A DNA stretch of 64,000 bases from NCBI GenBank assembly GCA_963971225.1, contig OZ020268.1, positions 52,254,404 to 52,318,403 of the forward strand. Direction: 5' to 3'. The position numbers were made by a program, and so were the translations under genes. The notes under the pieces are model-generated. The model searched no databases. It saw only the letters and a program-made list of their open reading frames with translations, and was not told where the DNA came from. Below are positions 11,708 through 21,606 of the stretch, one piece after another. The number at the start of each line of letters is the position of its first letter. Position 1 is the stretch's first letter. This stretch comes from Melieria omissa. Its lineage: Eukaryota; Arthropoda; Insecta; Diptera; Ulidiidae.

Positions 11708-11900
11708 AAATAAAAAAAAAAAATATTTTTGTGCAAGCTAGAGCAGTGAGTGAATATCAAGGCCCTAGACAAGCAAAACAAAAATTAATTTCGGTCACAA
11801 GAGGGCATATCGAGTGACTCCAAGTGAACAAATAAACAAAAAAATATATAAATTAAATAAAAATATAACTAAAACTCAAACAACTGACAGGCAAGCTGCG
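11708..11900. other. AT-rich spacer, no gene seen
   Basis: A/T-rich sequence between the LTR remnant and the first recognisable env codons. It may be residual leader or pol sequence of the env element that follows. No motif, ORF or repeat was recognised. Confidence 0.4.
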
Positions 11901-12204
11901 CACTTTAAAACCAACTCGCCATAAGAGAGGGCTAGTGAACGGACTGGAAGCATCATCAAAACAATAACGGGCAACCTAGACGAGGACGATGCTACACGAA
12001 TAAACGATCAGATTAAAACTCTCGAAGAACAACAGACTAGATTAGATATTATAATAGGTAAGGACTCCTTAACTCCAAAATGATAGAAAGGTTTGCGCAA
12101 ATCACAAAGCACATTAACGAAGTACAGGGAACAATAGAAACGTTTCTGCAAAGGAATGCCAACAATACACCCTTTTTCGCAAAATCCACAAACGACCTTA
12201 TTAA
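11901..12204 (+). pseudogene. env: Errantiviral env, fragment 1 (cleavage-site region)
   Basis: An HKRGL motif (about 11918-11933) matches the furin-like cleavage site and fusion-peptide start of the intact env at 25435-25460. It is followed across a frameshift by an ITGNLDE motif and a heptad-like region. A stop near 12080 and a further shift precede an INEVQGTIETF motif. The reading runs into TTAA at 12201 and continues beyond two insertions at 31539. This is decayed host sequence for the insertions, not a working gene. Confidence 0.7.
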
Positions 12205-12930
12205 GGGGGTCTCCTCATCAGTCAGTTTCAAAAAATCGATTATTTTTTTTTTGTTTCAATCGTTAGAACTTTTATCTGAGAATATTCTTGCAAAGTTTGA
12301 GAGTTCAACTCAAACTAGTTTAGGAGTTACAGGTTCGGGGAGAGTCTCGCGCGGGGCAAGCGCGAGCCAAGTGAAAACTTTACAGCCCACGTTCTGAAAA
12401 CCCTTTTTTTTGAATTCCGTGCACGATTTAAAATAAACCATAAAAGCTATGTATACAAGTAAGATACTGTTTTTTAGATTATTTAATTGTGCATAGACTG
12501 AACTAAAAAAATTTTCTAAAAGATTTTTATTTTACAATGTAGTTAACGCGCTTACTTAAATACAAGGCCGAAAAATCGAGTCCTTTTTTAAAGAATGACA
12601 AAAATATTTAAATTACATCTTTTAAGCACCATAATAGTCTATACTATGCAGGAAAGCCTTCTGAATAAAAAAGTATTTCAATTTCTTGTTTCAGGTAAAA
12701 ATTACGGGCTGAGTCTTGCACGGAGTTTGAGTTGTCCGCGTCGAGCTGCTGCGCAAGATTGTTCATAAATCGGCCATTTTTATTTATTTTGAAATTACAT
12801 AAACTTTTTTTTGTTGAATAAACGTATGTTAAAAAATATGCAAAAGATCATTTGTTTCTCTTGTTGTTCTCATGTTCAAAAAAAATCCTGAAAAACTACC
12901 TTTTTCCAAGCTACTGAAGAGGAGACCCCC
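12205..12930. mobile_element. TTAA-flanked MITE, family 1 (726 bp)
   Basis: TTAA at 12201-12204 and 12931-12934 flank inverted ends: GGGGGTCTCCTCATCAGT on the left, its inverse with one mismatch on the right. There is no coding capacity; a GC-rich TCTCGCGCGGGGC core lies near 12348. TTAA duplications are made by piggyBac and Kolobok superfamily transposases. The five-G start does not settle which. It sits inside env, whose frame resumes on the far side. Confidence 0.85.
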
Positions 12931-12941
12931 TTAAAGAACTC

Positions 12942-13147
12942 TGTGGCGTGGCACCACTGGCATGAGCGCACACGACATTTGATGTGGCCTGGCAGCACCG
13001 GCCTGAGCGCAGGGACTTTTCACAACTTTTCCTTCTTGCTCTCTCGTTTTCGCCATCGCGACACGCGTGCTTTGAAATCTAGATAAATCGTGTAATATAT
13101 TCATAATTGTAGGAAAGAAAATAGAAAAGATTAAATAAAAATCCACA
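12942..13147 (+). repeat. 5' LTR, CsRn1-clade element
   Basis: 206 bp from TGTGGCGTGGCACC to AATCCACA, near-identical to 31333-31538. Differences seen by eye are few (for example ACCGGCC against ACCAGCC, ATATTCATA against TTATTCGTA). Confidence 0.9.
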
Positions 13148-13150
13148 AAT

Positions 13151-13164
13151 TGGTGACCCCGACG
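13151..13164 (+). promoter_or_regulatory. Primer-binding site, tRNA-Trp type
   Basis: TGGTGACCCCGACG lies three bases after the LTR. tRNA-Trp priming is characteristic of the CsRn1 clade and agrees with the gag and pol motifs. Confidence 0.8.
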
Positions 13165-13172
13165 TTTATTTC

Positions 13173-13995
13173 ATGAAAAGGACGAGCAGCATGAACGACG
13201 AGGATAGGATGGAGAACGACGACTTGGCACACATCACGCCGGCAGCAGCGCCACTTCGCGGACACGAGGAAATAGCTAAAGTGGCGCTTAAGATACCCCC
13301 ATTCTGGCACGCCAAGCCAGAATTATGGATCGCGCAGGTGGAATCACAATTCATAGCCGCGGGTATCACAAGCGATCGGTCAAAGTACCACACAGTCGTG
13401 ACCGCAGTGGAGAGCAGCGTCTTAGCTCAAATCAGCGACCTAATATTGTGCCCACCGACAACCGATATGTACAAAACTCTCAGGTCACGCCTCATCGACC
13501 AGTTTGCAGACTCCGAACAAAAACGCATAAAAAAATTGTTGCAGGATTTAGAGCTGGGCGACATGCGACCGTCGCACCTACTACGCGAGATGCGCCAACT
13601 GGCAAGACGCGAAATGAATGACAGTATGCTCAAATCAATCTGGCTAGGTCGACTACCGCTGAACATCAGAACGATAATATCGATCAGCAACGAACCTTTG
13701 GAAAAAGTCGCAATTATGGCAGACAAAATCGTTGAAGTCAGCGAAGGCCCACAAATACACGCTATCGAAGGGCAAGGCGACACAGCCGAGTCCACACTAG
13801 CGCGCCAAATTGGTGTCTTATCCAAGGAGAGACTTAAGAGCGCAGCTAGGACAACGTGGAAGAGAGAGGCGCCGTTCACAGTCACGCGGACGTTCAGCAG
13901 CGAGGAGCGATGACAACTCAGTGTGTTGGTATCACAAGAAATTCGGCGCAAGCGCAACCAAATGCCGACAACATTGTACAAAATCTTTAAACTAG
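13173..13995 (+). pseudogene. gag: gag, CsRn1-clade element (one frameshift)
   Basis: ATG 13173 opens a frame to 13913 with the clade's Gag signature: PPFWHAKPELWIAQVESQF, KYHTVV, then DSE..RIKKLL..ELGDMRPS. The zinc-knuckle segment (a CWYHKKFG motif, then ATKCRQHC) lies in another frame at 13920-13985. A single indel near 13810-13850 therefore separates the nucleocapsid end from the rest. Downstream, pol opens in the frame beyond. Confidence 0.8.
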
Positions 13996-15239
13996 ACTCC
14001 CTGTCACCATCGACGGCACGTGATAGGGTCAACAGTAAAAACCGTCGTCTCCTGGCAACAGATATGAATTCAAAACTGACTTTCCTCGTCGATACAGGCG
14101 CGGAAGTGAGCGTCATACCACCACAGGCCGCGCAACGTCATCAGCCCGATTGCGATTCGTATTTGTGCGCCGCCAACAAATCTAAAATTAAATTAGATCT
14201 TGGTCTACGGCGACCATTTCAATGGACCTTTATCGTAGCCGACGTCTCACAACCGATCTTGGGAGTAGATTTTCTCGCCCATTACAAACTAACGATCAAT
14301 CTGCATCAGCGAAAACTCGTAGACAGCCTAACCAAGGTCTCACAGTGCTGCTCTATCCAAGAAGTTGAAGGTGACATGCATAAATTATCATTTATTAATC
14401 ATAATCTCCCTTTTCAGGACTTGCTGTCCGAATTTAAAGACATCACGCGCAACGACTTGGTCCCAAAACGTGCATCTCATAATATCACCCACCACATTAT
14501 AACAAAGAGTCCGCCCGTATTTGCAAAACCTCGACGACTGTCACCCGAAAAGTTGAAAGCGGCGAAAGCTGAAATTCAAACACTTCTGGACGCCGGAATT
14601 TATCGCCCGTCTCGAAGCCCATGGGCCAGCCCTCTACACATGGTAAAAAAGAAGAATGGCGAGTGGAGACCGTGCGGAGATTTTAGGCGGTTAAACAGCG
14701 TAACCGAGCCCGACCGTTACCCTATCCCGCACATCCATGATTTCACAAACACGCTAAGTGGAAGCACGATTTTTTCAACTATAGACTTACGGCGAGCTTA
14801 TCACCAGGTACCGGTGGAGCCAGCCGACGTTCCGAAAACCGCTATCACGACACCATTTGGCATGTACGAGTTTGTCTATATGTGTTTCGGTCTAAGAAAC
14901 GCCGGACAGACATTTCAGCGTTTTATGGACCATATTCTGAGAGAATTCGAGTTTGCCTGGCCATATCTCGACGATATTTTGATATCATCGAAAGATGCGA
15001 ATGAACATAGGGAGCACCTGCGCGCTGTTTTCCAGAAATTACGAGAATCCGGCGTCGTCGTGAACCCAACGAAGTGCGTTCTCGACCAACCCGAAGTTAC
15101 ATTTTTGGGATTCGTGGTGAGCAAAGATGGCGTAAAGCCGCCAGTAGACAGGGTCCAAGCTCTTAAGGATTACCCTCTACCCGCACGAGTGTGCGACCTT
15201 CGAAGATTTTTGGGGATGATAAATTGCTTTCGGGGATGA
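13996..15239 (+). pseudogene. pol: pol N-terminal part, CsRn1-clade element (protease and RT)
   Basis: Protease motif [12 protein letters not shown] (about 14090-14125). Then the [37 protein letters not shown] and catalytic YLDD (about 14965). The frame ends just after RRFLGMIN at 15239, within the thumb. A 19-bp near-duplicate (GGGGATGATAAWTKGCTTT) straddles the break at 15211-15249. The missing piece covers the RT end and most of RNase H. Pol resumes at 29930. Confidence 0.85.
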
Positions 15240-15885
15240 TAATTGGCTTTTATTTCACTTTTAATTTAAAATATTTTTTAAAATTAAAAATCTGAAAATT
15301 GGCAAAATTTAGAGGAAAATATCTAAAAAGTATGTGAAAGTATGTTCCTGGATTTTGGCTTATTTTAAGAAGCACTCTTTCTTTGTCGGAAAATGTATTC
15401 ACATCCTCCGATATCTTCCGATCTCAGAAAATAATTCAATTTGAAAAGTGGTCTAAACACCTATTTTTCGACAAAAAATGTATTTAAATTCGGTAGCCTA
15501 AAAGTATGCAAAAAAATCATTCTTCACATATTTTCCCTTTTAACCCATTCAAATATTTTGTCATCGATATGAATTGTGAAGGAACTACTTAATTATACGT
15601 TTACTTTTACTTCCTTGAAGACAAATCGAATGTACCTAAAAATATATATATATATGAATGAAATGTGATTAGCGACTCATCTCATAGTTTTTAAAGTGTT
15701 CAGTGTAAATTTTTTAGGTATGAAACTGAAAATGAAAAACAAAATTTCGGTTAGGGTTTTAGGAGGTTAAAAAATATAACACCCTAAAAGTAGGTAACGG
15801 AAAAAGTCGTGAATTTTGAACAATTTGTTTGTTTGGCAATGTCAGAATTCATTCGCAAAAGAGCAGTTTGGTGAAATCGTTTGAA
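15240..15885. other. AT-rich flank upstream of the RAG1-like gene
   Basis: No gene recognised. It holds an AT microsatellite near 15645 and one copy of a 15-bp repeat shared with the 3' flank. It could be promoter or 5' untranslated sequence of the downstream gene. Confidence 0.4.
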
Positions 15886-16152
15886 ATGGCTGAAATAATT
15901 ACAAATCGCGAATTAGCTTTTTGCTGGATATCGGCAGCTCCTTCGGAGAAATATTGCGCAGTGTTAAACTTTTTAAAGACTAAACTTAATGTTAATAGTT
16001 TTGGTGCACTTAAATTTATTACAAAAGCGAAACTATTTAATGTAGAAATGAAGAACAAATGGAAAAAGCGCAGCTACAAAAAAGACATTTTAGAAACAAG
16101 ATATTCAAATTGGCTAACGTGGAATGTGTATTTTGAAGATGATTCGCAAAAC
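15886..16152 (+). CDS. RAG1/Transib-related protein, exon 1
   Basis: ATG 15886 opens 89 codons ending in phase 0 at a GTAAG donor (16153). The peptide has a KNKWKKRSYKKDILETRYSN stretch before an NWLTWN motif. That resembles the N-terminal part of RAG1-like proteins I recall from other invertebrates (W-K-S..K...F....WL). An in-frame start 57 bases upstream (GTG) is not needed. Joined by its splice sites to exons 2 and 3 it gives an uninterrupted 646-residue frame, which argues the exon is real. Confidence 0.6.
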
Positions 16153-16407
16153 GTAAGTTGTATCGTTAATGTTTTTGAATAAGATAAAGTTGTTGTAATT
16201 TGTTGACAAAAAACATAACAACTGAGGTCAAGAAACAGGTGATTTCTTAACAATCAACAGAAAACATACTAATTATGGGAATACCCTCTTTCATTTTGAT
16301 TCCTTCTTGTGTTTTTTGTTGCTTTTTGCTTGGTATTGCTTTCAAAATATTGTTCACTATTTAGAGGTTTGCAATTTTCATTTGGCGAAGTTTTATTTAA
16401 TTTTTTT

Positions 16408-16729
16408 TAGAAATTCTAGATTTTCCTACATTGTACTTCACTGCTAGTTGGCGAAGTGACTTTCCTCGACTTAATTTGTTTAGAATTTTTCCATCGTTAA
16501 GATTGTACGTGCTTTCTTAACTATAAGTGCCATTATTAATATTTGATTAAAATTATATATATTAAAATTTAATAATTAGAAAAAAGCAGATAAAAATTAG
16601 TGTCCGAATTTTTGAGGTAAATAAAATGTGTGGTGTCCGGATTACAGAGTCAACAATAGAAAGCAATAGGGTGTCCGGATTACCGCGTTGGCCGTATTAG
16701 CGAGTATCCGCATTATCGAGATTGTACTG
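16408..16729 (-). pseudogene. pogo/Tigger-type transposon fragment in intron 1
   Basis: The minus strand from about 16512 to 16408 reads a CENP-B/pogo helix-turn-helix: LNDGKILNKLSRGKSLRQLA followed by a YNVGKS motif. Its presumed end lies at 16729: on the minus strand CAGTACAATCTCGATAATGC, next to TA, the form of pogo and Tigger termini. The opposite end and catalytic domain are absent. It lies wholly inside intron 1 of the RAG1-like gene. It is the only element here clearly on the minus strand. Confidence 0.65.
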
Positions 16730-16848
16730 TATATAAAAAATTTATCCACATCTACTGTTAGACAAATTAAACAAATCATATGCATTGTTATAAAAAGTTG
16801 TATTAGCACTAAAGTCTATCTGAGTGGTAATATTTACAAACATTATAG

Positions 16849-17390
16849 CAACAGAGTACTAGCACGAAAGCTGGAAGACGTAAAACAGAGTTTCAAGGAT
16901 CGTCGAAGAAAACAAAGTTGCGAAGGGTAGCCACGCTACTGGAACACGAAGAAGATGAGCTCAGTTTTGCAGCTGAAAAGAAGAAATGCGACCGTAGAAA
17001 TCATGACTGCTTATCACCCGCCGATGCCTTGTCACTCTGTTTGGACTTAGATCTTTCGGATGAAAAATACACTGTTTTGCGAAATGCTGTGAATAAAGTT
17101 CACGAAAACTGTTTTCCGACATTATATGCATTGCGAAATTTAAGGAAGTCATTAGTCCCAGAAGTGTCAGCTACAGAATGCTCAGCACAAGTAGAATTAC
17201 AAGAACTACTGAGAACAACGGCAAGCAGTGTGCTGAAGCTTTCCGACAAAGAAAATCTGCCTCAAAAAACCACCCTCATATGCAAATGGGGTATGGATGG
17301 CAGCTCTGGCCATAGCCAGTATAAACAGAAGTTCTCCTCCGAAGAGCAGTCGGATGAGTTTATGTTTCTTGTGGCAATGGTTCCGATAAA
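16849..17390 (+). CDS. RAG1/Transib-related protein, exon 2
   Basis: Acceptor ...TATAG at 16848, in frame with exon 1. After a basic stretch (GRRKTEFQGSSKK) comes LSPADALSLCLDLDLSDEKY and an FPTLYALRNLRKSLVP motif, matching the RAG1 order F-P-L-H-A-L-R-N-A-E-K-LLP. Next is KWGMDGSSGHSQYKQKF, placed like the RAG1 first catalytic aspartate block (CDGMGD...). The exon ends after the second base of a codon at a GTTAGT donor (17391). Assignment is by motif order, not alignment. Confidence 0.65.
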
Positions 17391-17450
17391 GTTAGTTTCA
17401 AATTATATAGGGGAAAGTGGGGTAATGACGGCCATGGGGTAATGACGGCC

Positions 17451-18069
17451 ATCACCATTTTTGGTACTTAAAGTTGACGTAGGTCTAAACCGTTTACTGT
17501 AACAGAAAGCTTGTTCCGTAAGCTTGTTTTTAAGTAGAAGCTGAAGTGTGTGGATTTATTATAACTTGTAGTTCCAGACCAGTGCCGATACGTAACTACC
17601 CGAAAGTTTTATAAGGTGTTCAAAATATCGATTATTTCGTCAACACTTTCAGCTACACAATCAAGGTAAACATGTTAAAATGTTGCTATTGATATTAGCT
17701 TTCTAAATCAAGTAAAATTTGTCATGTGTCTTGCATAGTTTATTTGTACTGCATGCTTGAGCAAAATGAGGTCAGTGGGGGAATGACGGCCACTAGAGGT
17801 GGGGTAACGACGGCCATGTCATTAAGAAGTATTTTTGGAATCCGCATGATGATATTTGTTCATCATTGAGGCCTTTTATGCCATTTAAAGAGATCCACTG
17901 CTTGTCCAGTCGTTCTAGACGGTATAGCTATTCTGCACTATACATTCTCACAAGTCCCAAGGAACTCCAAGATCCTTTTTATAATTTTTTTTTTCATGTA
18001 GCGGTTAACGCTTCGTAATATTAAAAGTCGTGCGACATTAACTTTATTTGAAATTTCCCGCCAAATGCG
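17451..18069. other. Non-coding left arm of the TA-flanked element
   Basis: Holds subterminal GTGGGG-AA-GACGGCC repeats (to about 17818) and AT-rich sequence. No transposase catalytic domain is recognisable, so the body of the gene has been deleted. Confidence 0.5.
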
Positions 18070-18339
18070 CCGAGCTTCGATCGCCCGTCACCAGATGTCT
18101 ATCCGAAAGTGCAGCGTCGTCGTCAATCCCCTTCATCAGAAGAAGAAGAAGATCGATACTTCTGCTTATTGTGTTTGGAGTTAATGCCACAAAATTTGAA
18201 TCGCTTCAATTCGATTAAGTACAGTACGTGCAAGCGGCCATTCCATTTGAAATGCGTGGAAAAAAAAGTAGTTCAAATGCGCTCTTATTACACATGTCGC
18301 AACTGCGACTCAGATCTCGACGATGAGGATGAAAATTAA
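18070..18339 (+). pseudogene. C-terminal PHD-like zinc-finger tail of a pogo-type transposase
   Basis: An open frame ends in a cysteine/histidine cluster: YFCLLCLE, then a KYSTCKRPFHLKC motif, then a YYTCRNC motif and an acidic end. This is PHD-finger spacing with one expected Cys replaced by Tyr (Y-STC). Insect pogo/jerky-type transposases often carry such a C-terminal finger. Its position inside TA-flanked inverted repeats supports a transposase remnant over a host chromatin protein. There is no start codon of its own. Confidence 0.55.
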
Positions 18340-18624
18340 TATCGTTGTATTGTAAGTTTGAGGCATTTTTTTCAATATGTTTCAATTTCGTTTCTCTTCC
18401 GCTTTTTGTGAGCTATCAATAATGTTACAATTACAAAAATGTCAAATTTCCATTTGTTTTTCTTCACGGAGCCTTTATTAAGGGGGTATTACGATTTTTG
18501 AAATTTTTTTTTTCGATTTTTTTGTTATTGTTTCATTCTATTCGTATATGCGTCTAGAATTCGTCCCCCGAATATCAGATCGATTATATGTATGCGTGAA
18601 AAAGAAGCGAACGCAGGGCGCGCG

Positions 18625-19028
18625 AGTTACGTTGGCACCCAACGCCACCACCGATAACCACTGACGCAGCGTTTCCAGCCAACTCCAGAAACCCGAACCC
18701 GCCACTTACGCAACAACGGTTCCCACAGAACGTTTTAGTCAGTAAGCATTATTGTAAATTAGTACGTAAGCACCTTTGTATTTTCGTTTAAATAAAAATC
18801 CAACCAACTTCAGAAATCCGAACCCGCTACTTACGCAACTACGGTTCTCATGAAACTTTTTAGTTAGTAAGCATTATTGTAAATTAGTACGTAAGCACCT
18901 TTGTACTTTCGTTTTAAGTAAAAATCAAATTCAGAATCAGAATATAATTGTCCACCGAGCTGAGTGGTTAAGCTCAGAGTAAAAATAAATCTTTTTTTTT
19001 AATCAATCAAGTTCTTCGGAACATAACT
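18625..19028 (+). repeat. 5' LTR of the errantivirus, with an internal tandem duplication
   Basis: Starts AGTTACGTTGG and ends ATAACT. About 115 bp (CCAACTCCAGAAACCCGAAC... through the TTTCGTTTAAATAAAAAT end) is repeated in tandem, second unit from about 18801. Both LTRs carry the duplication, so it predates this insertion. Confidence 0.92.
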
Positions 19029-19044
19029 GGCGCAGTCGGCTAGG
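19028..19044 (+). promoter_or_regulatory. Primer-binding site, tRNA-Ser type
   Basis: TGGCGCAGTCGGCTAGG overlaps the LTR end by one base. 17.6, 297 and ZAM-type elements use a tRNA-Ser primer of this form. Confidence 0.75.
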
Positions 19045-19246
19045 CCGTGAAAAACGATTAAAAGTTAGTGCTATCGCGAGTGAATAATATATCAAAACTG
19101 GGAATACGAGGCACAGGAATCCACGAAGGAAAATCGACGATCCTGAATCTGCCGACATCCTGATCCTGAATTTGGGACATCAAAGCAGCACAAACATTTA
19201 ATCGGCGAGTTCCAACTCTTTAATTCACGGACCGGACAAAAAAACA

Positions 19247-19275
19247 ATGAAGTGGTACGGAGTGCTGGTGTACAT
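19247..19275 (+). CDS. env: Errantivirus env exon 1 (start codon, hydrophobic leader)
   Basis: ATG 19247 opens nine codons plus two bases, mostly hydrophobic, into a GTAAGT donor at 19276. The acceptor ...CTTTACAG at 25156 brings the frame exactly onto the env ORF. The exon would supply the initiator and the start of a signal peptide, which the env ORF otherwise lacks. Spliced env RNA is established for errantiviruses; this junction is inferred from sequence. Confidence 0.7.
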
Positions 19276-19276
19276 G

Positions 19277-20334
19277 TAAGTGGGAAACTGAATATAAAAG
19301 GAAAATTTTAATTATTGTAAGGGAGTGAGGAAGATATACTAGAAAATTTATTATATTTTATATATAAATAAAGAGATTCAAGAAAAAAAAAAATCGAATT
19401 TTAAGAATATTTGTAAATGAAAATTAAATAAAGAATTTCGTGTTCAACCATTATATACATTAGTACACTTAATTACGAATTGTAAAAACTGAACCGAATT
19501 GAAAGGAAAACAAATAAATTGTATCCAACCATTTTAATACATATGCTTATATACTACATATATATCATCTTAGACATATACTGTACTACACATAAACCAT
19601 AAGGACACACCTCCCGTTAATAATCAAATTCAGGACATTCAAATAAACACCGCTTTCACATTGGTATACAATAATAATAAATATAAATCAAAGCTTGTAC
19701 AGCCTCTAAACACAAAAATTAACTAACTGAACCTTACAGTTACGCATAACAAAACTCAAATCTGCGATTCTTACGAGACCCTCCAGGTTAAAAGAGAGCC
19801 ATAACAATAACAAAAAGAACACAAAAGCAAATTAAAGCATAGAAGCATAGACAAAAATTGTAAGGCACGCATTGGGAAGCACAAAAAAAAAAAATTTAAA
19901 TAAAAAAACCATACAAACGAATTTCCTCAAATCCATCCTCGTAGGGGCGGTGACGGTATATCACTAGTCCACTACAACAGGAGTACCGAGAGCATATCGG
20001 TACAGCGATTTGTAGGGAACGATTCAAAGGAAAACATTAAATATCAAAATCAATTACGTCAAAACCGATTTGCGCTAAGCCCATCCTCGTTTGAGACAGT
20101 GAGGGTATATCAATGTCAAAAACAGGAGTACAGAGAGCATATCTGTACAGCGGTAAAGCCAACAAATCAAATTTTGATTCAATCTGCGCAGTGGCAAAGC
20201 AAAGCCAACAACAACAAAATATATCTACACAAATACAAATTTTAAAAGAAAAATTATATTGATCGAATGACTGAAGATATTAACGAAAGATAAAAGAAAA
20301 AATTTACCACAATACAATCGAATTAAACACATAA
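19277..20334 (+). other. Errantivirus leader
   Basis: AT-rich untranslated leader before gag. It contains one copy of the conserved-loop hairpin (19760-19788: stem ATCTG/CAGGT with one wobble pair, 19-nt loop). Two related CATCCTCGT-GGG-..GTGA(C/G)GGTATATCA segments lie near 19935-19965 and 20081-20113. No ORF. Confidence 0.55.
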
Positions 20335-21606
20335 ATGCCAAGAAAACACAACTATTTTCCATATAAAGTCCCAAAAATTTTCAAAAGTAAAAGCCTTAAC
20401 TCAATACCTGAGGCATTTGAACCCATAGATTTAATACCTGCAGCATCCACATCCGCATCTACATTACCCAACATAGAAATTGAATCTAACATAATGCTTT
20501 CAAACAACCACCAACATTCCCAAATACAAACAACCACCCAAAACGATATATTCAATTCCCTAAGGATCCCAGATGCCATCAAGGATCTACCTCGATTCGA
20601 TGGCAACCCCAAATGCCTTTATGAATTCATTAGTAACGTCGAAGAAATCCTTCAACATATTAGGGCAACTGACAGCACGACACATGGACAAATTCTGCTC
20701 AGAGCTATCCGTAACAAAATAGAAGGGAAAGCCAGCGAAATATTAAATATACACGGAACACAACTTATATGGGACGACATTAAGAACAACCTAATCTTAC
20801 ATTATGCTGATAGGAGGACTGAAACTTCACTAATCAGGGATCTCCACAACCTAAGGCAGTTTAGATCGGTAGAAGACTTCTACAGCCAAGTAGTCGAGAT
20901 TCAATCGACACTTAACAACAATCTTTTAATTAACGAAAACGATCAAAGCGTGATCAAGGCAAAAAAAGAACTATTTGCGGAAATGTGCCTAAACTCCTTT
21001 TTGACAGGTTTGAAAGAACCACTCGGTTCAAGCATTCGGGCAATGAGACCGGACTCCCTAGCCATCGCTTTAGATTACTGTATTAAAGAGCAAAATATCG
21101 CATACTAAAAGTCAACCGTTTACCAAAATCCCTACCAACAATACTTTAAACCTCAACCTACTCCTTTCAACCGCCAACACCCATACAGATTCCAAAACAA
21201 AACATTTACGCAATATAGGCAACATACTCCACAAACCTCCTCATTTAACCAAATAACTCCTATTCAAACCAACTACAATAGAAACTTCAGTCAAACGACA
21301 CCTCGTAACAACAACAACTTCTTCAATAACCGCAACATCCCGAAACCAGAGCCAATGGACACGAGCTCAGGAACTTCGAACTTTAAACGCTCAACTATGC
21401 ACCGGAACAATTACGACCAGAGTATGCGCACGGCAACATCAAGATACTCTAAGTTCAACCCTAGACCAGACCACGGAGGAGAGCTCAACAATATCAACTT
21501 CGAACCAAAACCAACCCAAAAACCAGACTTCAATTTTGAAATCGACTCAGACGAAGAAGAACGAAATTTTCGCATGATAGCCTCGAGAAACCAACGGGAT
21601 ATTTAG
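20335..21606 (+). pseudogene. gag: Errantivirus gag (single in-frame stop)
   Basis: ATG 20335. The frame carries an LPRFDGNPKCLYEFI motif (about residue 85), YADRRTE and a TGLKEP motif, then stops at 21106-21108. It continues unbroken in the same frame through an Asn/Gln/Pro-rich tail to 21606. One nonsense change thus disables an otherwise full gag of about 423 codons. Pol begins in the -1 frame, overlapping the gag end. Confidence 0.85.

Noticed and set aside
18070..18339. Host chromatin protein with a PHD finger
   Set aside because: It has no start, one Cys is lost, and it lies between TA-flanked inverted repeats, so a transposase tail is more likely.
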